64,000 nt of DNA from an uncultured Afifella sp. (GCA_947259045.1 CAMYKZ010000025.1:52377-116376); one strand, 5' to 3'. Shown: positions 48,179 to 58,118, numbered from the stretch's first letter. The notes: generated by a model not told the origin, from the sequence alone. Program-made: numbers and translations.

Positions 48179-49507
48179 TTGAATGAACACAAAGTTCCGC
48201 AATCAGGATCCAACGTATTGACCGACCGCGATAACGAACGGATTTGCATTGTCGGCCTGGGTTATGTCGGGCTTCCGGTCGCAGTCGCACTGGCGCAAAA
48301 ATTTGAACATATCGTCGGATATGACATTTCGGAAAAGCGGATTGCAGAGCTGCGCACGGGCAAAGATCGCACCGGCGAAATCAGTGCGGAAAAACTAAAG
48401 GCTGCAAACCTGCAACTGACCAGCGATCCGGCTGAGATATCCGCTGCGAGTTTTTATATCGTCACAGTTCCAACCCCGATCGACACTGAACGAAGGCCGG
48501 ACCTTGCAATCATCGAGAGCGCCTGCCGGACAATCGCCCCTCACCTGCGTAAAGGTGACATTGTCGTATTCGAGTCGACGGTCTATCCCGGCGTCACGGA
48601 AGAAATCTGCGGTCCGATCCTGGCAGAGATTTCCGGGTTGGCATGCGGCCGCGATTTCCACCTTGGATATTCGCCGGAACGGATCAACCCGGGTGATCAG
48701 GTTCACCGGTTTGAGAATATCACCAAGATCATCGCCGGCCAGGACGCAAAGACACTTGAGCGGATTGCCGCAATATACGGGAAAGTCGTAGAAGCCGGCC
48801 TGTTTGAAGCCAGTTCCATTCGGGTGGCGGAAGCCGCAAAGGTTATCGAAAACACCCAACGCGACATCAATATCGCCTTGATGAACGAACTCGCCATCAT
48901 CTGCGATCGCCTCAACCTGCGGACAAGCGACGTACTTGAAGCGGCAGGAACCAAATGGAATTTTCTCCCGTTTTCACCGGGCCTTGTCGGCGGACATTGT
49001 ATCGGCGTCGACCCATACTACCTGACATCGAAGGCGGAATCGCTTGGATATCATCCCCAGGTCATTCTTGCCGGGCGGCATGTCAACGACGATATGGGCG
49101 CATTCATTGCCCGCAAGACGGTAAAGTTACTGGTTCGAAACGGCGCCGACATGCGTTCAGCCCGCATCGGCATTTTCGGCTTGACCTTCAAGGAAAACGT
49201 TCCTGATCTGCGCAATTCCAAAGTCGCCGACATAATCGACGAACTCAGGTCATTCGAAATCGAACCGCTGGTCCACGACCCGATTGCGGATTCGCAGGAG
49301 GCATTGTCGGAATATGGTGTAAAGCTTTCGGCAATCGACGATCTCGACAATCTCGATGCAGTCATATTTGCGGTCCGACATGATATCTATACACACGACA
49401 TCAAATCGATTGAAAACCGACTGATCGAAAGCGGCGTTCTCGTCGACGTGAAATCGGCTTTCGATCCCAACACCGTCCGACCGGACATTACCTACTGGAG
49501 CCTTTAG
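48179..49507 (+). CDS. UDP-N-acetylhexosamine dehydrogenase-type nucleotide sugar dehydrogenase (TviB/WbpO family)
   Basis: A 442-residue NAD-dependent nucleotide sugar dehydrogenase. The N-terminal motif is I-V-G-L-G-Y-V-G-L-P-V-A and the catalytic Cys lies in V-G-G-H-C-I-G-V-D-P-Y-Y-L. These features match the TviB/WbpO branch, which oxidise UDP-N-acetylhexosamines to the uronic acids, unlike ugd at 30498. The start is uncertain: the frame opens with TTG at 48179, and another TTG lies 14 codons downstream. It is followed 15 bases later by the 4-epimerase gene on the same strand. Confidence 0.9.
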   Translation: MNEHKVPQSGSNVLTDRDNERICIVGLGYVGLPVAVALAQKFEHIVGYDISEKRIAELRTGKDRTGEISAEKLKAANLQLTSDPAEISAASFYIVTVPTPIDTERRPDLAIIESACRTIAPHLRKGDIVVFESTVYPGVTEEICGPILAEISGLACGRDFHLGYSPERINPGDQVHRFENITKIIAGQDAKTLERIAAIYGKVVEAGLFEASSIRVAEAAKVIENTQRDINIALMNELAIICDRLNLRTSDVLEAAGTKWNFLPFSPGLVGGHCIGVDPYYLTSKAESLGYHPQVILAGRHVNDDMGAFIARKTVKLLVRNGADMRSARIGIFGLTFKENVPDLRNSKVADIIDELRSFEIEPLVHDPIADSQEALSEYGVKLSAIDDLDNLDAVIFAVRHDIYTHDIKSIENRLIESGVLVDVKSAFDPNTVRPDITYWSL

Positions 49508-49522
49508 GCAGAGACGATCGAA

Positions 49523-50506
49523 ATGACCACATATCTGGTAACCGGGGCTGCCGGTTTTATAGGCTATCACACCGCCCGGCGGCTGCTGGATCGCGGCGAC
49601 AAGGTTGTCGGCGTCGATTGCGTCAATGATTATTACTCAACTGAGTTGAAACGGGCTCGCCTTGCGCGGCTGACGGAAAGCGAACTTTTTTCGTTCCACG
49701 AAATCGACATCGCCGATCTGACCAGATTGCAGCAGGCCGTTGGCGATACGCCGGTCGACCGGGTCATTCATCTGGCGGCGCAGGCCGGTGTCCGCTACTC
49801 AATCGATCACCCGGAAGCCTATGTTCAGGCCAATCTGGTCGGTCATCTGAATATTCTGGAGTTCTGCCGCCACAACGAGCGGATCGATCATCTGGTTTAT
49901 GCCTCCTCCAGCTCCGTCTATGGCGGCAACACCAAACTTCCGTTCAGCGAAAGCGACCGGGTGGATGAACCGATTTCACTCTACGCGGCGACGAAAAAGG
50001 CAGACGAACTGATGAGCCAGGTCTATTGCCACCTTTACGGCATGTCCGCTGTCGGCCTGCGGTTCTTCACCGTATACGGACCGTGGGGCCGCCCTGACAT
50101 GGCCATGTGGCTGTTTACCGAGGCAATCCTCGCCGGCCGGCCCATCAAGGTCTTCAACAATGGCAATATGCGCCGGGATTTCACCTATATCGACGATATC
50201 GTCACGGGCGTTATTGCAACGGCTGACAAAAAGCCGGTGCCGACCGGCAAGGCCGCAAATCATCGGGTCTACAATATCGGCAACAACCATCCGGAAGACC
50301 TGATGCACATGATCTCACTTCTGGAACAGGCACTCGGCCGTGAAGCTGAAAAAACCATGTTGCCGATGCAGCCGGGCGATGTCGAGGCAACCTACGCCGA
50401 CATTCAGGCGATCAGTCAGGACTACGGATTCAAGCCGGCCACTTCCATTGAGGACGGCATCCCCCGCTTCGTCGACTGGTATCGCAGATATCATGGCATC
50501 GGCTAG
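49523..50506 (+). CDS. lpsL: UDP-glucuronate 4-epimerase
   Basis: A 327-residue extended SDR. The NAD motif is T-G-A-A-G-F-I-G-Y-H and the catalytic Y-A-A-T-K (YxxxK) lies near residue 155, with upstream S-S-S-S-V-Y-G. It resembles rhizobial LpsL, which converts UDP-glucuronate to UDP-galacturonate. A role as UDP-N-acetylglucosaminuronate epimerase (TviC type) for the dehydrogenase immediately upstream is the alternative. Its length (shorter than TviC) favours the former. It is convergent with galE. Confidence 0.88.
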   Translation: MTTYLVTGAAGFIGYHTARRLLDRGDKVVGVDCVNDYYSTELKRARLARLTESELFSFHEIDIADLTRLQQAVGDTPVDRVIHLAAQAGVRYSIDHPEAYVQANLVGHLNILEFCRHNERIDHLVYASSSSVYGGNTKLPFSESDRVDEPISLYAATKKADELMSQVYCHLYGMSAVGLRFFTVYGPWGRPDMAMWLFTEAILAGRPIKVFNNGNMRRDFTYIDDIVTGVIATADKKPVPTGKAANHRVYNIGNNHPEDLMHMISLLEQALGREAEKTMLPMQPGDVEATYADIQAISQDYGFKPATSIEDGIPRFVDWYRRYHGIG

Positions 50507-50521
50507 ACCGGCTTCGTCGCA

Positions 50522-51511
50522 TCAGACCCTGTTGCGTTTCCGGAGTTTTTCCTCCCACGCCAGGGCATGCGACACGATTGTCTCCAGATCATTGTATTCC
50601 GGTTGCCATGCAAGGGTCTCCCGAACACGCTCTGATGCGGCGACAACCATCGGGCTGTCGCCTGGCCTGCGTTCTGCATGGTCGACAGGAAAGTCGACTC
50701 CGGAAACGGATTTGACGCAATCGATCACCTCAAGAACAGAAAAACCCTGGCCGTAACCGCAATTCATGACCGTGCTCGTCCCGCCGGCTGTCAGATAATC
50801 CAGCGCCAGGGCGTGTGCGCCGACCAGATCGCTGACATGGATGTAATCGCGCACGCCGGTACCATCGGGCGTATCGTAGTCAGTACCGAATACCGTTACC
50901 CTGTCGCGCCTGCCCATAGCCGCTTCACAGCATAGCTTGATCAGATGGGTTGCGTTCGCTGTCGCCTGGCCGGTCCGCGCCTGCGGGTCTGCGCCTGCAA
51001 CATTGAAATAGCGCAGCGCACAATAGCGAAAATCATGCGCCGCCGCCGTATCGCGAAGCATCTGTTCCGTCATCAGCTTGGATGAGCCGTAGGGCGACAA
51101 TGGCACCAGCGGGGCCGATTCCGGAACCGGACAGGAAGCGGGATCTCCATACACGGCTGCTGTCGACGAGAACACGAATTTGCGGATATTCCGGCGGACA
51201 CACGCCGCAATAAGATTCAGGCTGGCGATTGTATTATTGGTGTAATATTTCAAAGGGTTAGCAACCGATTCCGGAACAATGATCGAACCGGCAAAATGGA
51301 TGACCGCATCAATATCATGAGCGGCGAACAACCGCGCGATACAGTCATTGTCGAAAAGATCTCCGACAACCAGTTCGACGTCACCCGGCAATAACCAGTC
51401 ATAGCCGGTTGTCAGATTATCCAGCACCACGACATCAGCGCCCCGGTCTTTCAGATGCCAGACCATGTGGGAGCCGATATATCCCGCACCTCCGGTGACA
51501 AGCACTACCAA
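50522..51511 (-). CDS. galE: UDP-glucose 4-epimerase
   Basis: A 329-residue extended SDR with G-G-A-G-Y-I-G-S-H at the N terminus, S-S-T-A-A-V-Y-G and the catalytic Y-G-S-S-K. The C-terminal region has the GalE-type D-G-T-G-V-R-D-Y-I-H-V-S-D-L. It supplies UDP-galactose for the EPS. It starts 22 bases after the O-antigen ligase-type gene and belongs to the minus-strand export operon. Confidence 0.95.
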   Translation of the reverse strand: MVVLVTGGAGYIGSHMVWHLKDRGADVVVLDNLTTGYDWLLPGDVELVVGDLFDNDCIARLFAAHDIDAVIHFAGSIIVPESVANPLKYYTNNTIASLNLIAACVRRNIRKFVFSSTAAVYGDPASCPVPESAPLVPLSPYGSSKLMTEQMLRDTAAAHDFRYCALRYFNVAGADPQARTGQATANATHLIKLCCEAAMGRRDRVTVFGTDYDTPDGTGVRDYIHVSDLVGAHALALDYLTAGGTSTVMNCGYGQGFSVLEVIDCVKSVSGVDFPVDHAERRPGDSPMVVAASERVRETLAWQPEYNDLETIVSHALAWEEKLRKRNRV

Positions 51512-51533
51512 CGCAGTCTCCTCAAATTGTCAT

Positions 51534-52946
51534 TCAGCCGGAAGCGGACCGGCTGCTCTGGCTTTGGGCAACGCCCAGGCCCAGTAACATGGCAAACGCC
51601 ATCGCGACGGCCTGAATCTGCAAACTGAAATCCACCATCGCGTGCAGCGCGACGAGTACCGTCGACGAGACAGCGATACCGCAATAGATGCTGTCCCGAC
51701 GCCGCCGGAAATAGCCCCTCAACACAGACAGGAAGACCAGGAACAGCGCAAGCAGAAACATCGACGCTGCGGGAATGCCCAGGCCAAGAAACAGTTCCAG
51801 ATAGTCATTATGGGCTTTGTCCCAGGTCGCTGCATGGCCGAGGGTCTGGTCGCGGTATACTGGAAAAACATCCTGAAACGTCCCTGCGCCGGTGCCGTAC
51901 ATGGCATTGTCGGAGATCGAATTCCAGGTCATCAGGTAAACGTCGAAGCGCCCACCTGCATCAATATCGGCGGAAAGCATACGCTGGGCGAACCGGCCAC
52001 CTGACATCTCGAAAATAACGGCGACCAAAACAAGCATGAACAACAACCCGGCAAAATGTTGTGCGCCTTGTCCGTCATTGCGCCCATTCTTCAACAGCCG
52101 GAGCACAATCAGTGTCATGCATCCGGCGATCGATGCGCCAATTCCCGCGCGCGAACCGGTCAGAAGCAGGGCGACGAGGAGGATGATAAAAACCATCAGC
52201 AGCAGGCCTGTTCGTCCCGGGAGTCCCTGCATTGCGGCAATAAACCGATACCGAAGGCTGGAATTTCTGGAACTGCGTTCCGTCTTGCGGAAAGCCTGCA
52301 GCAGCAATCCAAGCACACAAACAAGCGCCAGTCCGAAATAGGTGGCGGCATTGTTCTGGTTGACGAATGGTCCGGTCAGGTTGGAATTGATACTTTCATA
52401 CCAGAGTATCTTTTCCCAATCGACGCCGTATCTCGCCAGTCCGTATACTGCGAAAAGGCAGGCTGAGGTCACAAATGCCCATAAAAAGACGGATGCCCGC
52501 GCAGAATTGGATGCGAGCAGATAAACCGACAGGAATACCGACGCGTAGGTCAAAAACCGCATTGCCGTATCGGCGCTGTTCATCGGATTAACGGATATGC
52601 TTCGGTTGGCAATCGAACTTTCAAGTCCGGCAGCCAATGGCCAGATGGGGTTGGGCAGCGAACCGTCAGGCAGGGCAAACGTCTGAAAGCCAATCCATGA
52701 TATGACAAGAGCGAACAGCAACAGCGGCACTGTTACAGGGCCCAGGGAAACGCCGGAACCCTGCCTTGAGGGCATCAATTGCCAACTTGCCGCCATCGCA
52801 AGAAACAGGCCCGTCAGCAATGCGTTATAACTCCAGGGCAACGGCCGGTTGCTGCCCAGTGCCAGCGGCGCGAGGTTAATCGTCAGCCCGATCAGAAGCA
52901 CCAACAAACCTGGAAACAGACGAGAATCGGCGGCATAGGCTTTCAT
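51534..52946 (-). CDS. O-antigen ligase / Wzy_C family membrane protein
   Basis: A 470-residue membrane protein with about twelve helices, starting at the Met at 52946 whose ATG overlaps the previous stop as TGATG. The large periplasmic loop region holds the family segment Y-G-T-G-A-G-T-F-Q-D-V-F-P-V-Y and A-H-N-D-Y-L-E-L-F-L-G-L-G. The family includes O-antigen ligases, polymerases and EPS polymerases. Here, near the Wzc-type kinase, it is likely the EPS polymerase, but the EpsG-type protein is a second candidate. Confidence 0.9.
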   Translation of the reverse strand: MKAYAADSRLFPGLLVLLIGLTINLAPLALGSNRPLPWSYNALLTGLFLAMAASWQLMPSRQGSGVSLGPVTVPLLLFALVISWIGFQTFALPDGSLPNPIWPLAAGLESSIANRSISVNPMNSADTAMRFLTYASVFLSVYLLASNSARASVFLWAFVTSACLFAVYGLARYGVDWEKILWYESINSNLTGPFVNQNNAATYFGLALVCVLGLLLQAFRKTERSSRNSSLRYRFIAAMQGLPGRTGLLLMVFIILLVALLLTGSRAGIGASIAGCMTLIVLRLLKNGRNDGQGAQHFAGLLFMLVLVAVIFEMSGGRFAQRMLSADIDAGGRFDVYLMTWNSISDNAMYGTGAGTFQDVFPVYRDQTLGHAATWDKAHNDYLELFLGLGIPAASMFLLALFLVFLSVLRGYFRRRRDSIYCGIAVSSTVLVALHAMVDFSLQIQAVAMAFAMLLGLGVAQSQSSRSASG

Positions 52947-53632
52947 CAGCGGACCCTTGTCCGGACTTTGCGTTTCGTGTCGGCTCGCTCTCTTTCGCGC
53001 GCATCCAGCCAATTCTGAACCTTGCGTTCGAAACCGGGATACAGCTCCCGGGCGATGACCATATCCCTCTCACGCTCCTCTACCAGAGGCGTCCGCAGCA
53101 TCGGCTCCACCGACGCTGCAAAGACAATACGCGAGCGCACGAGGCTGCCTTCACGCGGCGACATCAGATAGGAAGCTGCAAGGTAATTCGCCGCCCGATG
53201 ATCGAACCCGGTTGTCTGACTGCGGATCTTCGAAGCTGCGAGCCAGAGGTCACCGGCGGACGGCGCTTTTGCAAGTGCGCCGACAAGCCCGTTTTCAATC
53301 GTTGTGAGCATTGTCCTGCGTTTCGCTTCAGGACCGCCGATTGCCGCCCAGAAATCCCGGCCCATCATCGCGTTGACCGTGGAACGGCGTGCAGCGATTG
53401 GCATAAAAAGAATCCGCTGGCTGACTGCAGCAGGCGTCAGGTCACCGCTCTTGTGGTGCCTGATCAGCCAGGCCTGAAATAAGCCCGGACCCTCATCGTA
53501 TAAAATATCCTCTGGCTGAAAACTGCTGGAAAGCTTCGCAAGCGAGACCGCGCCAAGGCCAAAGGAACCCAGACCGACGGCCAGGCAGACCAACAGGCCG
53601 AACAGCCTGCGGACCGCACTAACTCTTCTCAT
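52946..53632 (-). CDS. EPS-locus protein of unknown function
   Basis: A 228-residue protein with one N-terminal membrane helix (about 9-30) and a soluble helical, possibly TPR-like, remainder, ending in an Arg/Lys-rich tail. It lies between the tyrosine kinase and the polymerase candidate, overlapping the kinase stop by 14 bases and the next start by one base. I do not recognise a named family. Position suggests a role in export or chain-length control. Confidence 0.78.
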   Translation of the reverse strand: MRRVSAVRRLFGLLVCLAVGLGSFGLGAVSLAKLSSSFQPEDILYDEGPGLFQAWLIRHHKSGDLTPAAVSQRILFMPIAARRSTVNAMMGRDFWAAIGGPEAKRRTMLTTIENGLVGALAKAPSAGDLWLAASKIRSQTTGFDHRAANYLAASYLMSPREGSLVRSRIVFAASVEPMLRTPLVEERERDMVIARELYPGFERKVQNWLDARERERADTKRKVRTRVR

Positions 53633-55937
53633 CAGAATAATAATAGGGATAGGCTTTGGTGTAATAACCGCTCTTGTAATAATCGTAATAGCGGGCTTTC
53701 TGCGGGTTGACCTGGCTTAGAACCGTTCCGACCAGCTTGTCTTCAAGCCCGAACGATTGCCTGAACGCGGACTTGACGGCATCCTGGTTCGTCGTCTCCC
53801 ATTTCACGACAAGCACAACACTATCCACTGAATCAATCAGTGCCCGACCATCCGTGACCGGCAAAAGCGGAGAAGAATCGATGACAACAAGATCAAACAC
53901 GTCACGCAGTTGGGTGAGGAAATCCTTCATCTTCCTCGATCCGAGCACTTCCGAGGTATGGGAAATGAGGTCGGAGCGCGATGCGGGAATGAACCGCAGC
54001 TTGGACTGTTGATCGACTTTTACAACAGAGCCGATCTTGGCTTCTCCGGTCACCAGTTCCACCACACCGTCCTGAGAGCCGGGAGCATAGACATCCGACA
54101 GCGCGGGATGGCGCAAATCCATATCGATCAGCAGGACTTTCTCGCCTGTATTGGCGGCATGCTGGGCCAGATTGCTTGCAATCGTCGATTTGCCCTCACC
54201 GGGCAAGGCGGATGTCACCAGAACGGTTTTTGACGGGCTGTCGAGATTTGCATACCGCAAGCCCATCCGAAGTGACCTGATCGCCTCTGTATACGGTGAC
54301 AGCGGGTGATCAAGAACCTGCCTGGCGGTCAACGCTCTCGCGCCGGCACTATCGGCATGCGCTCCCCCGCCAAGCCTGCCAAATGTCAATATTCTGCCAA
54401 TTGCAGACAACACGCCGGCTTTTTCGGCGACCCTGTCGAGGATAGGCATTGAGGCGAGCAACGGGACGCCGGTGACATTTTCCAACTGGCTGCCGGTGCG
54501 AAAACCACTGTCGAGCATTTCCAGCAAAAACGCCATACCGATGCCAAAACCAAGGCTGATGAATGCGCCTAACATGACGATAATTCTCTTGTTCGGCCAG
54601 CTTGGTGAAGTCGGGACAACCGCCCGCTCAATGATACGCGAATCGGCCGTTTGCAGGCTCTCCTGTTCCGTCGTCTCCTTGAACCGGGCAAGAAATGATT
54701 CAAACAATGCCCGCGTCGCACTCGCATCGCGTTCCAGTTCGCGAAGCCGTATGGCATCCTGGCTGGTATTGGCCGAAAGACCTCTGAGTTCGGTCAGGCT
54801 CGTTTGAATTGAATTTTCCCGGCTCTTGGCAACCATATAGCTGTTGCGGGTCGATGCTTCGATCCGCTTCACTTCACCCTCCAGCTGACGTCTCACATCG
54901 CTCAACTGGGCGCTGACATTGATGACCGAGGGATGCCGGCGGCCGTATTTCGAACTCAACTCGGCATATTCGCGGCGAACCTCCGACAATTTCGACCGCA
55001 ACTCGGATATGATCCGCGATTGAAGCTGATCTGCAAACGAACTGGCCTCGCCGCCGTTTGCAACCACTTCTGACAGCTGATCCATCCGGGCTTTCGCCTC
55101 TGCAGCCTCCGCACGCGCAAGGATCAGCTGCTCGTTCAGTTTTGCAATCTGCTGTTCGTCCAGACTGGACCCGCCGACCTCGACAATATCCCTTTCAGCG
55201 CGGAATAGCTGAACGGCGCGCTCGGCATCCCGGACATTTCTGCGCAGATCGGCAACCCGTTCGTTCAACCATTCGTTTGCCCTGCGTGTCGCTTCAAATT
55301 TTGATTCCAGTTGATCGACCAGATACTCGTCGGCAAATGCATTCGCGACCATGGCGGCGAATTTCGGACTTTTGTGGCGATAGGAAATCGACAGGATATA
55401 GCTGTCGTTGATCCTGGCGACGCCAATCGCTGAAGAGTAGGATCGCGCCAGATAATCGATGCGATTATCTACCCTGATCGGAGAGGCATTCGTCTCGCGT
55501 GACAACAGAAGGTTCAGAATCTGCGTTGATATTGACGGCTTCGCGGTTTCCGGAAACGGCGCTTGATCCAGCTTCAGGCGCCTCACCACACGCTCGCCAA
55601 CCGCCGAAGACCGGATGATTTCCACTTCGCTTTCGATCGCCGCCCATTCACTGCTGATACCGGACAAAACCGCCTCGCTATCAACGATATTCTTCTTGCG
55701 CGGATCGATCAGCACCGTTGCGTTCGCAGAATATAACGGCGTCAGCTGCAGTGCATAGATCGCGGTCAGCAACGTTCCAATCAACGCCAGTCCGGCAATG
55801 ACAGGCAGCCGTCGCCGACCAATAAGCAGAAGGTTGGAAAGGTCGAAACCCTCGCTGGACGCAGGATTCGATTCTTCGACACCCCGGTATCCGGGGTGCA
55901 GGTCACGGTCCAGGCTGTCAAAACTTCGCTTGAGCAT
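53619..55937 (-). CDS. Polysaccharide co-polymerase / tyrosine autokinase (Wzc/ExoP type)
   Basis: A 772-residue bacterial tyrosine kinase. An N-terminal Wzz domain with a membrane helix near 40-58 is followed by a periplasmic coiled coil (about 190-400) and a second membrane helix near 450. The cytoplasmic kinase has Walker A T-S-A-L-P-G-E-G-K-S-T, Walker A' L-L-I-D-M-D-L-R-H-P, and Walker B L-V-V-I-D-S-S-P. The C terminus carries a Tyr-rich cluster of about ten Tyr in 23 residues (Y-Y-D-Y-Y-K-S-G-Y-Y then Y-P-Y-Y-Y), the site of autophosphorylation. It controls chain length and export. Confidence 0.95.
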   Translation of the reverse strand: MLKRSFDSLDRDLHPGYRGVEESNPASSEGFDLSNLLLIGRRRLPVIAGLALIGTLLTAIYALQLTPLYSANATVLIDPRKKNIVDSEAVLSGISSEWAAIESEVEIIRSSAVGERVVRRLKLDQAPFPETAKPSISTQILNLLLSRETNASPIRVDNRIDYLARSYSSAIGVARINDSYILSISYRHKSPKFAAMVANAFADEYLVDQLESKFEATRRANEWLNERVADLRRNVRDAERAVQLFRAERDIVEVGGSSLDEQQIAKLNEQLILARAEAAEAKARMDQLSEVVANGGEASSFADQLQSRIISELRSKLSEVRREYAELSSKYGRRHPSVINVSAQLSDVRRQLEGEVKRIEASTRNSYMVAKSRENSIQTSLTELRGLSANTSQDAIRLRELERDASATRALFESFLARFKETTEQESLQTADSRIIERAVVPTSPSWPNKRIIVMLGAFISLGFGIGMAFLLEMLDSGFRTGSQLENVTGVPLLASMPILDRVAEKAGVLSAIGRILTFGRLGGGAHADSAGARALTARQVLDHPLSPYTEAIRSLRMGLRYANLDSPSKTVLVTSALPGEGKSTIASNLAQHAANTGEKVLLIDMDLRHPALSDVYAPGSQDGVVELVTGEAKIGSVVKVDQQSKLRFIPASRSDLISHTSEVLGSRKMKDFLTQLRDVFDLVVIDSSPLLPVTDGRALIDSVDSVVLVVKWETTNQDAVKSAFRQSFGLEDKLVGTVLSQVNPQKARYYDYYKSGYYTKAYPYYYSDEKS

Positions 55938-57273
55938 TCACACCCACAATGTGCCGGTCATATTCGTTGGCACCGATATTTGAAGCGCGACGCGTATATT
56001 CATACAGCGCACCGATAGAAAAATATCTGTTAATCAGGCGATCAACCCTCAATTTCGGCTGCACGATCCAGTCCGCTCTGGCCGCGCCCGCATAATCTTC
56101 ATGCGTAAAGTCGATTGACGGCGATATAATCAGGTTTCGGCGAAATTCGTAGTCAACAGCCACGCCAAGAGTGGAGTCGATCCGACCGAGCGCGCCGGCG
56201 ATTCCGGTTTCGCTGACGAACCGGCGGCCCTTCAACTCCGCCGTAATAAGAGGTGTCGGCGTCCATATCAGATTGGCGGCATAGCTCAATCCGGTTGCAT
56301 CGCTGGCGCTATCGTAGGATTGATCAAGATATCCCACCCCGATATCGCCGCGCATCAGGTTCGACAATGTAAACTCGACACCCGCGAGCAGATTGTAGCC
56401 CTGGGAATCCGAATTCAGTCCGGATAGATTTTCATATCGCCGGAAGTTGTAGCGGGCATCGCCGAAAACGCGGAATCCGGGCCGAACCGTATAGGCGAAA
56501 CGTCCTCCGGTAATGAACAGATTTCCATCCCGGAAGTCCTGGTCGAGCGTCCCGCCGCCAATTTGCCTAACGTCATGATAGTCGCGGTGTTCGACAGCGA
56601 CACCAACGGATACTTCCACACGATTAAAGTCTTTCGTCACGGAAACCGAAGCATCGAAATCATCATATGGTACCGGCTCGGCCGCCAGTGCGGGAGAATT
56701 GCTGGTGCCCCGGGATTCATGCCGGCGGGCAACGGAGGCGGCGGCCAACACAATAAGATCCCGGCGAATATCAAGTCGCCCGGAAACCACTGCTTTGGCT
56801 TCCGTCCGACTTTCAGATGTCAGGTCAAAATGCTGGAAACGGGTAAAGCCGGCCTCAAAGTTCAATGCGTGATTGTTGAATTCAGACTGCGCCTTCAGGT
56901 TTCCGGAGAAGACAATTGTCCGATCGGATTGCGCATTCCCCGGGGCTGCAAGCACATTGCTGTCGTAAACCGTTGCGGATTCAAGCGCCGGATGAAAGAT
57001 AAACGATCCCAGACGAATACCGGGTGCATTGTAGTCCGGATGGGGACGCTGCCTGACCGGAATCGCTTCCGGTTCTTCTTCGCCGGAAAAATAAATCAGA
57101 TTCGGCAACGGCGACGACGGCGACTGGTTTAAACGCAGAAGCCTGTCGGCATCCTGGGCAATCGCATTGGCGGCGCAAAAAAGCAGCAACAGCAGGCTGG
57201 CGCCGAACAGAGTCAGCGCTTCCTTCCCCCAAGACTTCCTGCCTGGACCAGACATCAAAATGCAACCCAACAA
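55918..57273 (-). CDS. Outer membrane beta-barrel protein of the EPS export system (BBP2 type)
   Basis: A 451-residue protein with an N-terminal signal peptide (hydrophobic core L-L-L-L-L-F-C-A-A-N-A-I-A-Q). The mature protein is rich in alternating strands with aromatic girdle residues such as Y-R-F and ends in an aromatic C-terminal F (V-N-A-Q-A-K-F), as beta barrels do. Such proteins sit beside Wza/Wzc genes in rhizobial EPS loci and may form the outer membrane pore or an accessory barrel. The start at 57273 or 57255 is uncertain. The stop overlaps the kinase start by 20 bases. Confidence 0.85.
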   Translation of the reverse strand: MLGCILMSGPGRKSWGKEALTLFGASLLLLLFCAANAIAQDADRLLRLNQSPSSPLPNLIYFSGEEEPEAIPVRQRPHPDYNAPGIRLGSFIFHPALESATVYDSNVLAAPGNAQSDRTIVFSGNLKAQSEFNNHALNFEAGFTRFQHFDLTSESRTEAKAVVSGRLDIRRDLIVLAAASVARRHESRGTSNSPALAAEPVPYDDFDASVSVTKDFNRVEVSVGVAVEHRDYHDVRQIGGGTLDQDFRDGNLFITGGRFAYTVRPGFRVFGDARYNFRRYENLSGLNSDSQGYNLLAGVEFTLSNLMRGDIGVGYLDQSYDSASDATGLSYAANLIWTPTPLITAELKGRRFVSETGIAGALGRIDSTLGVAVDYEFRRNLIISPSIDFTHEDYAGAARADWIVQPKLRVDRLINRYFSIGALYEYTRRASNIGANEYDRHIVGVNAQAKF

Positions 57274-57343
57274 CCGATTAGATTTCTTTTTTCGAATCTT
57301 TTGTTCAGTCTACGGCTGTTATCCTTATTTTTCGTATAAGAAT

Positions 57344-57931
57344 TCAGAAAAATCTTTCAGGTATTCGGACATTGTCCCCTGGAAATATTGCGGCTCTTTG
57401 AGTCAGTTCCACCTTGATCTCAGCATCTGATCCGGCGCGGCGTATATAAGCGACATTGACATTCGCGCGGTAAGAATAGCCACCTGCAATAGCAACCGCA
57501 TCCTGAACGGTCAGGCCGCCCTTATAGGGGAATTCGCCGCCGTTCTTGACTTCGCCGATGATGAAAAACGGCCGGTAGTTGAGAACTTCGATGGAAACTT
57601 TCGGATCACGAAGATAACCGTTGCTGAGCCGGGAAATGACCACTTTCTCAAAGTCGGCAACCGTTTGCCCGCCCGCTGCAACATCGCCGATAAGAGGCAT
57701 ATCGACCGAACCGCCGTCGTCCACGAAGAATTCGCCCGACAGTTCCGGTTCTCCAAAGACGATGACCCGCATCTTATCCCCAGCGCCGAGTCGGTAGCTT
57801 TCCGTCGCCGCAGCAACCGGTGCAATCTGCGGATTGGTAATCTCTGCCTGTGGAGTGGTCTGTGCCGTGTCACCGCAACCTGACATCGGCAATATCGCCA
57901 CCAGCAGGATAGAGAGTGCGCTTAATCGCAT
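57344..57931 (-). CDS. Polysaccharide export lipoprotein (Wza/OPX family)
   Basis: From the ATG at 57931, eight bases after GGGGAGG, this is a 195-residue lipoprotein with lipobox M-S-G-C and Cys19. Next come the polysaccharide export (Poly_export) domain (Y-R-L-G-A-G-D-K-M-R-V-I-V-F-G-E-P-E-L-S-G) and an SLBB domain (F-F-I-I-G-E-V-K-N-G-G-E). It is shorter than E. coli Wza, as in rhizobial ExoF-type proteins, so a separate barrel may complete the channel; the neighbouring outer membrane barrel is the candidate. It is the first gene of the export operon on the minus strand. Confidence 0.93.
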   Translation of the reverse strand: MRLSALSILLVAILPMSGCGDTAQTTPQAEITNPQIAPVAAATESYRLGAGDKMRVIVFGEPELSGEFFVDDGGSVDMPLIGDVAAGGQTVADFEKVVISRLSNGYLRDPKVSIEVLNYRPFFIIGEVKNGGEFPYKGGLTVQDAVAIAGGYSYRANVNVAYIRRAGSDAEIKVELTQRAAIFPGDNVRIPERFF

Positions 57932-58118
57932 CGCTATGCCTCCCCTCATGTTCGCCTGATAGATTGGCTGATCGACCGTTTCAAGTCTTGGTACAGACGC
58001 TGGAACCAAGCCATATGGATTTGCGTCGAGAGCTGAAATCAAAGCCGAAGAATAATTTAAGAAATGATCGCGCAAAATCATTTAAAAATGGTGTAGATTG
58101 GAACTCTCTTCGCCCGTT

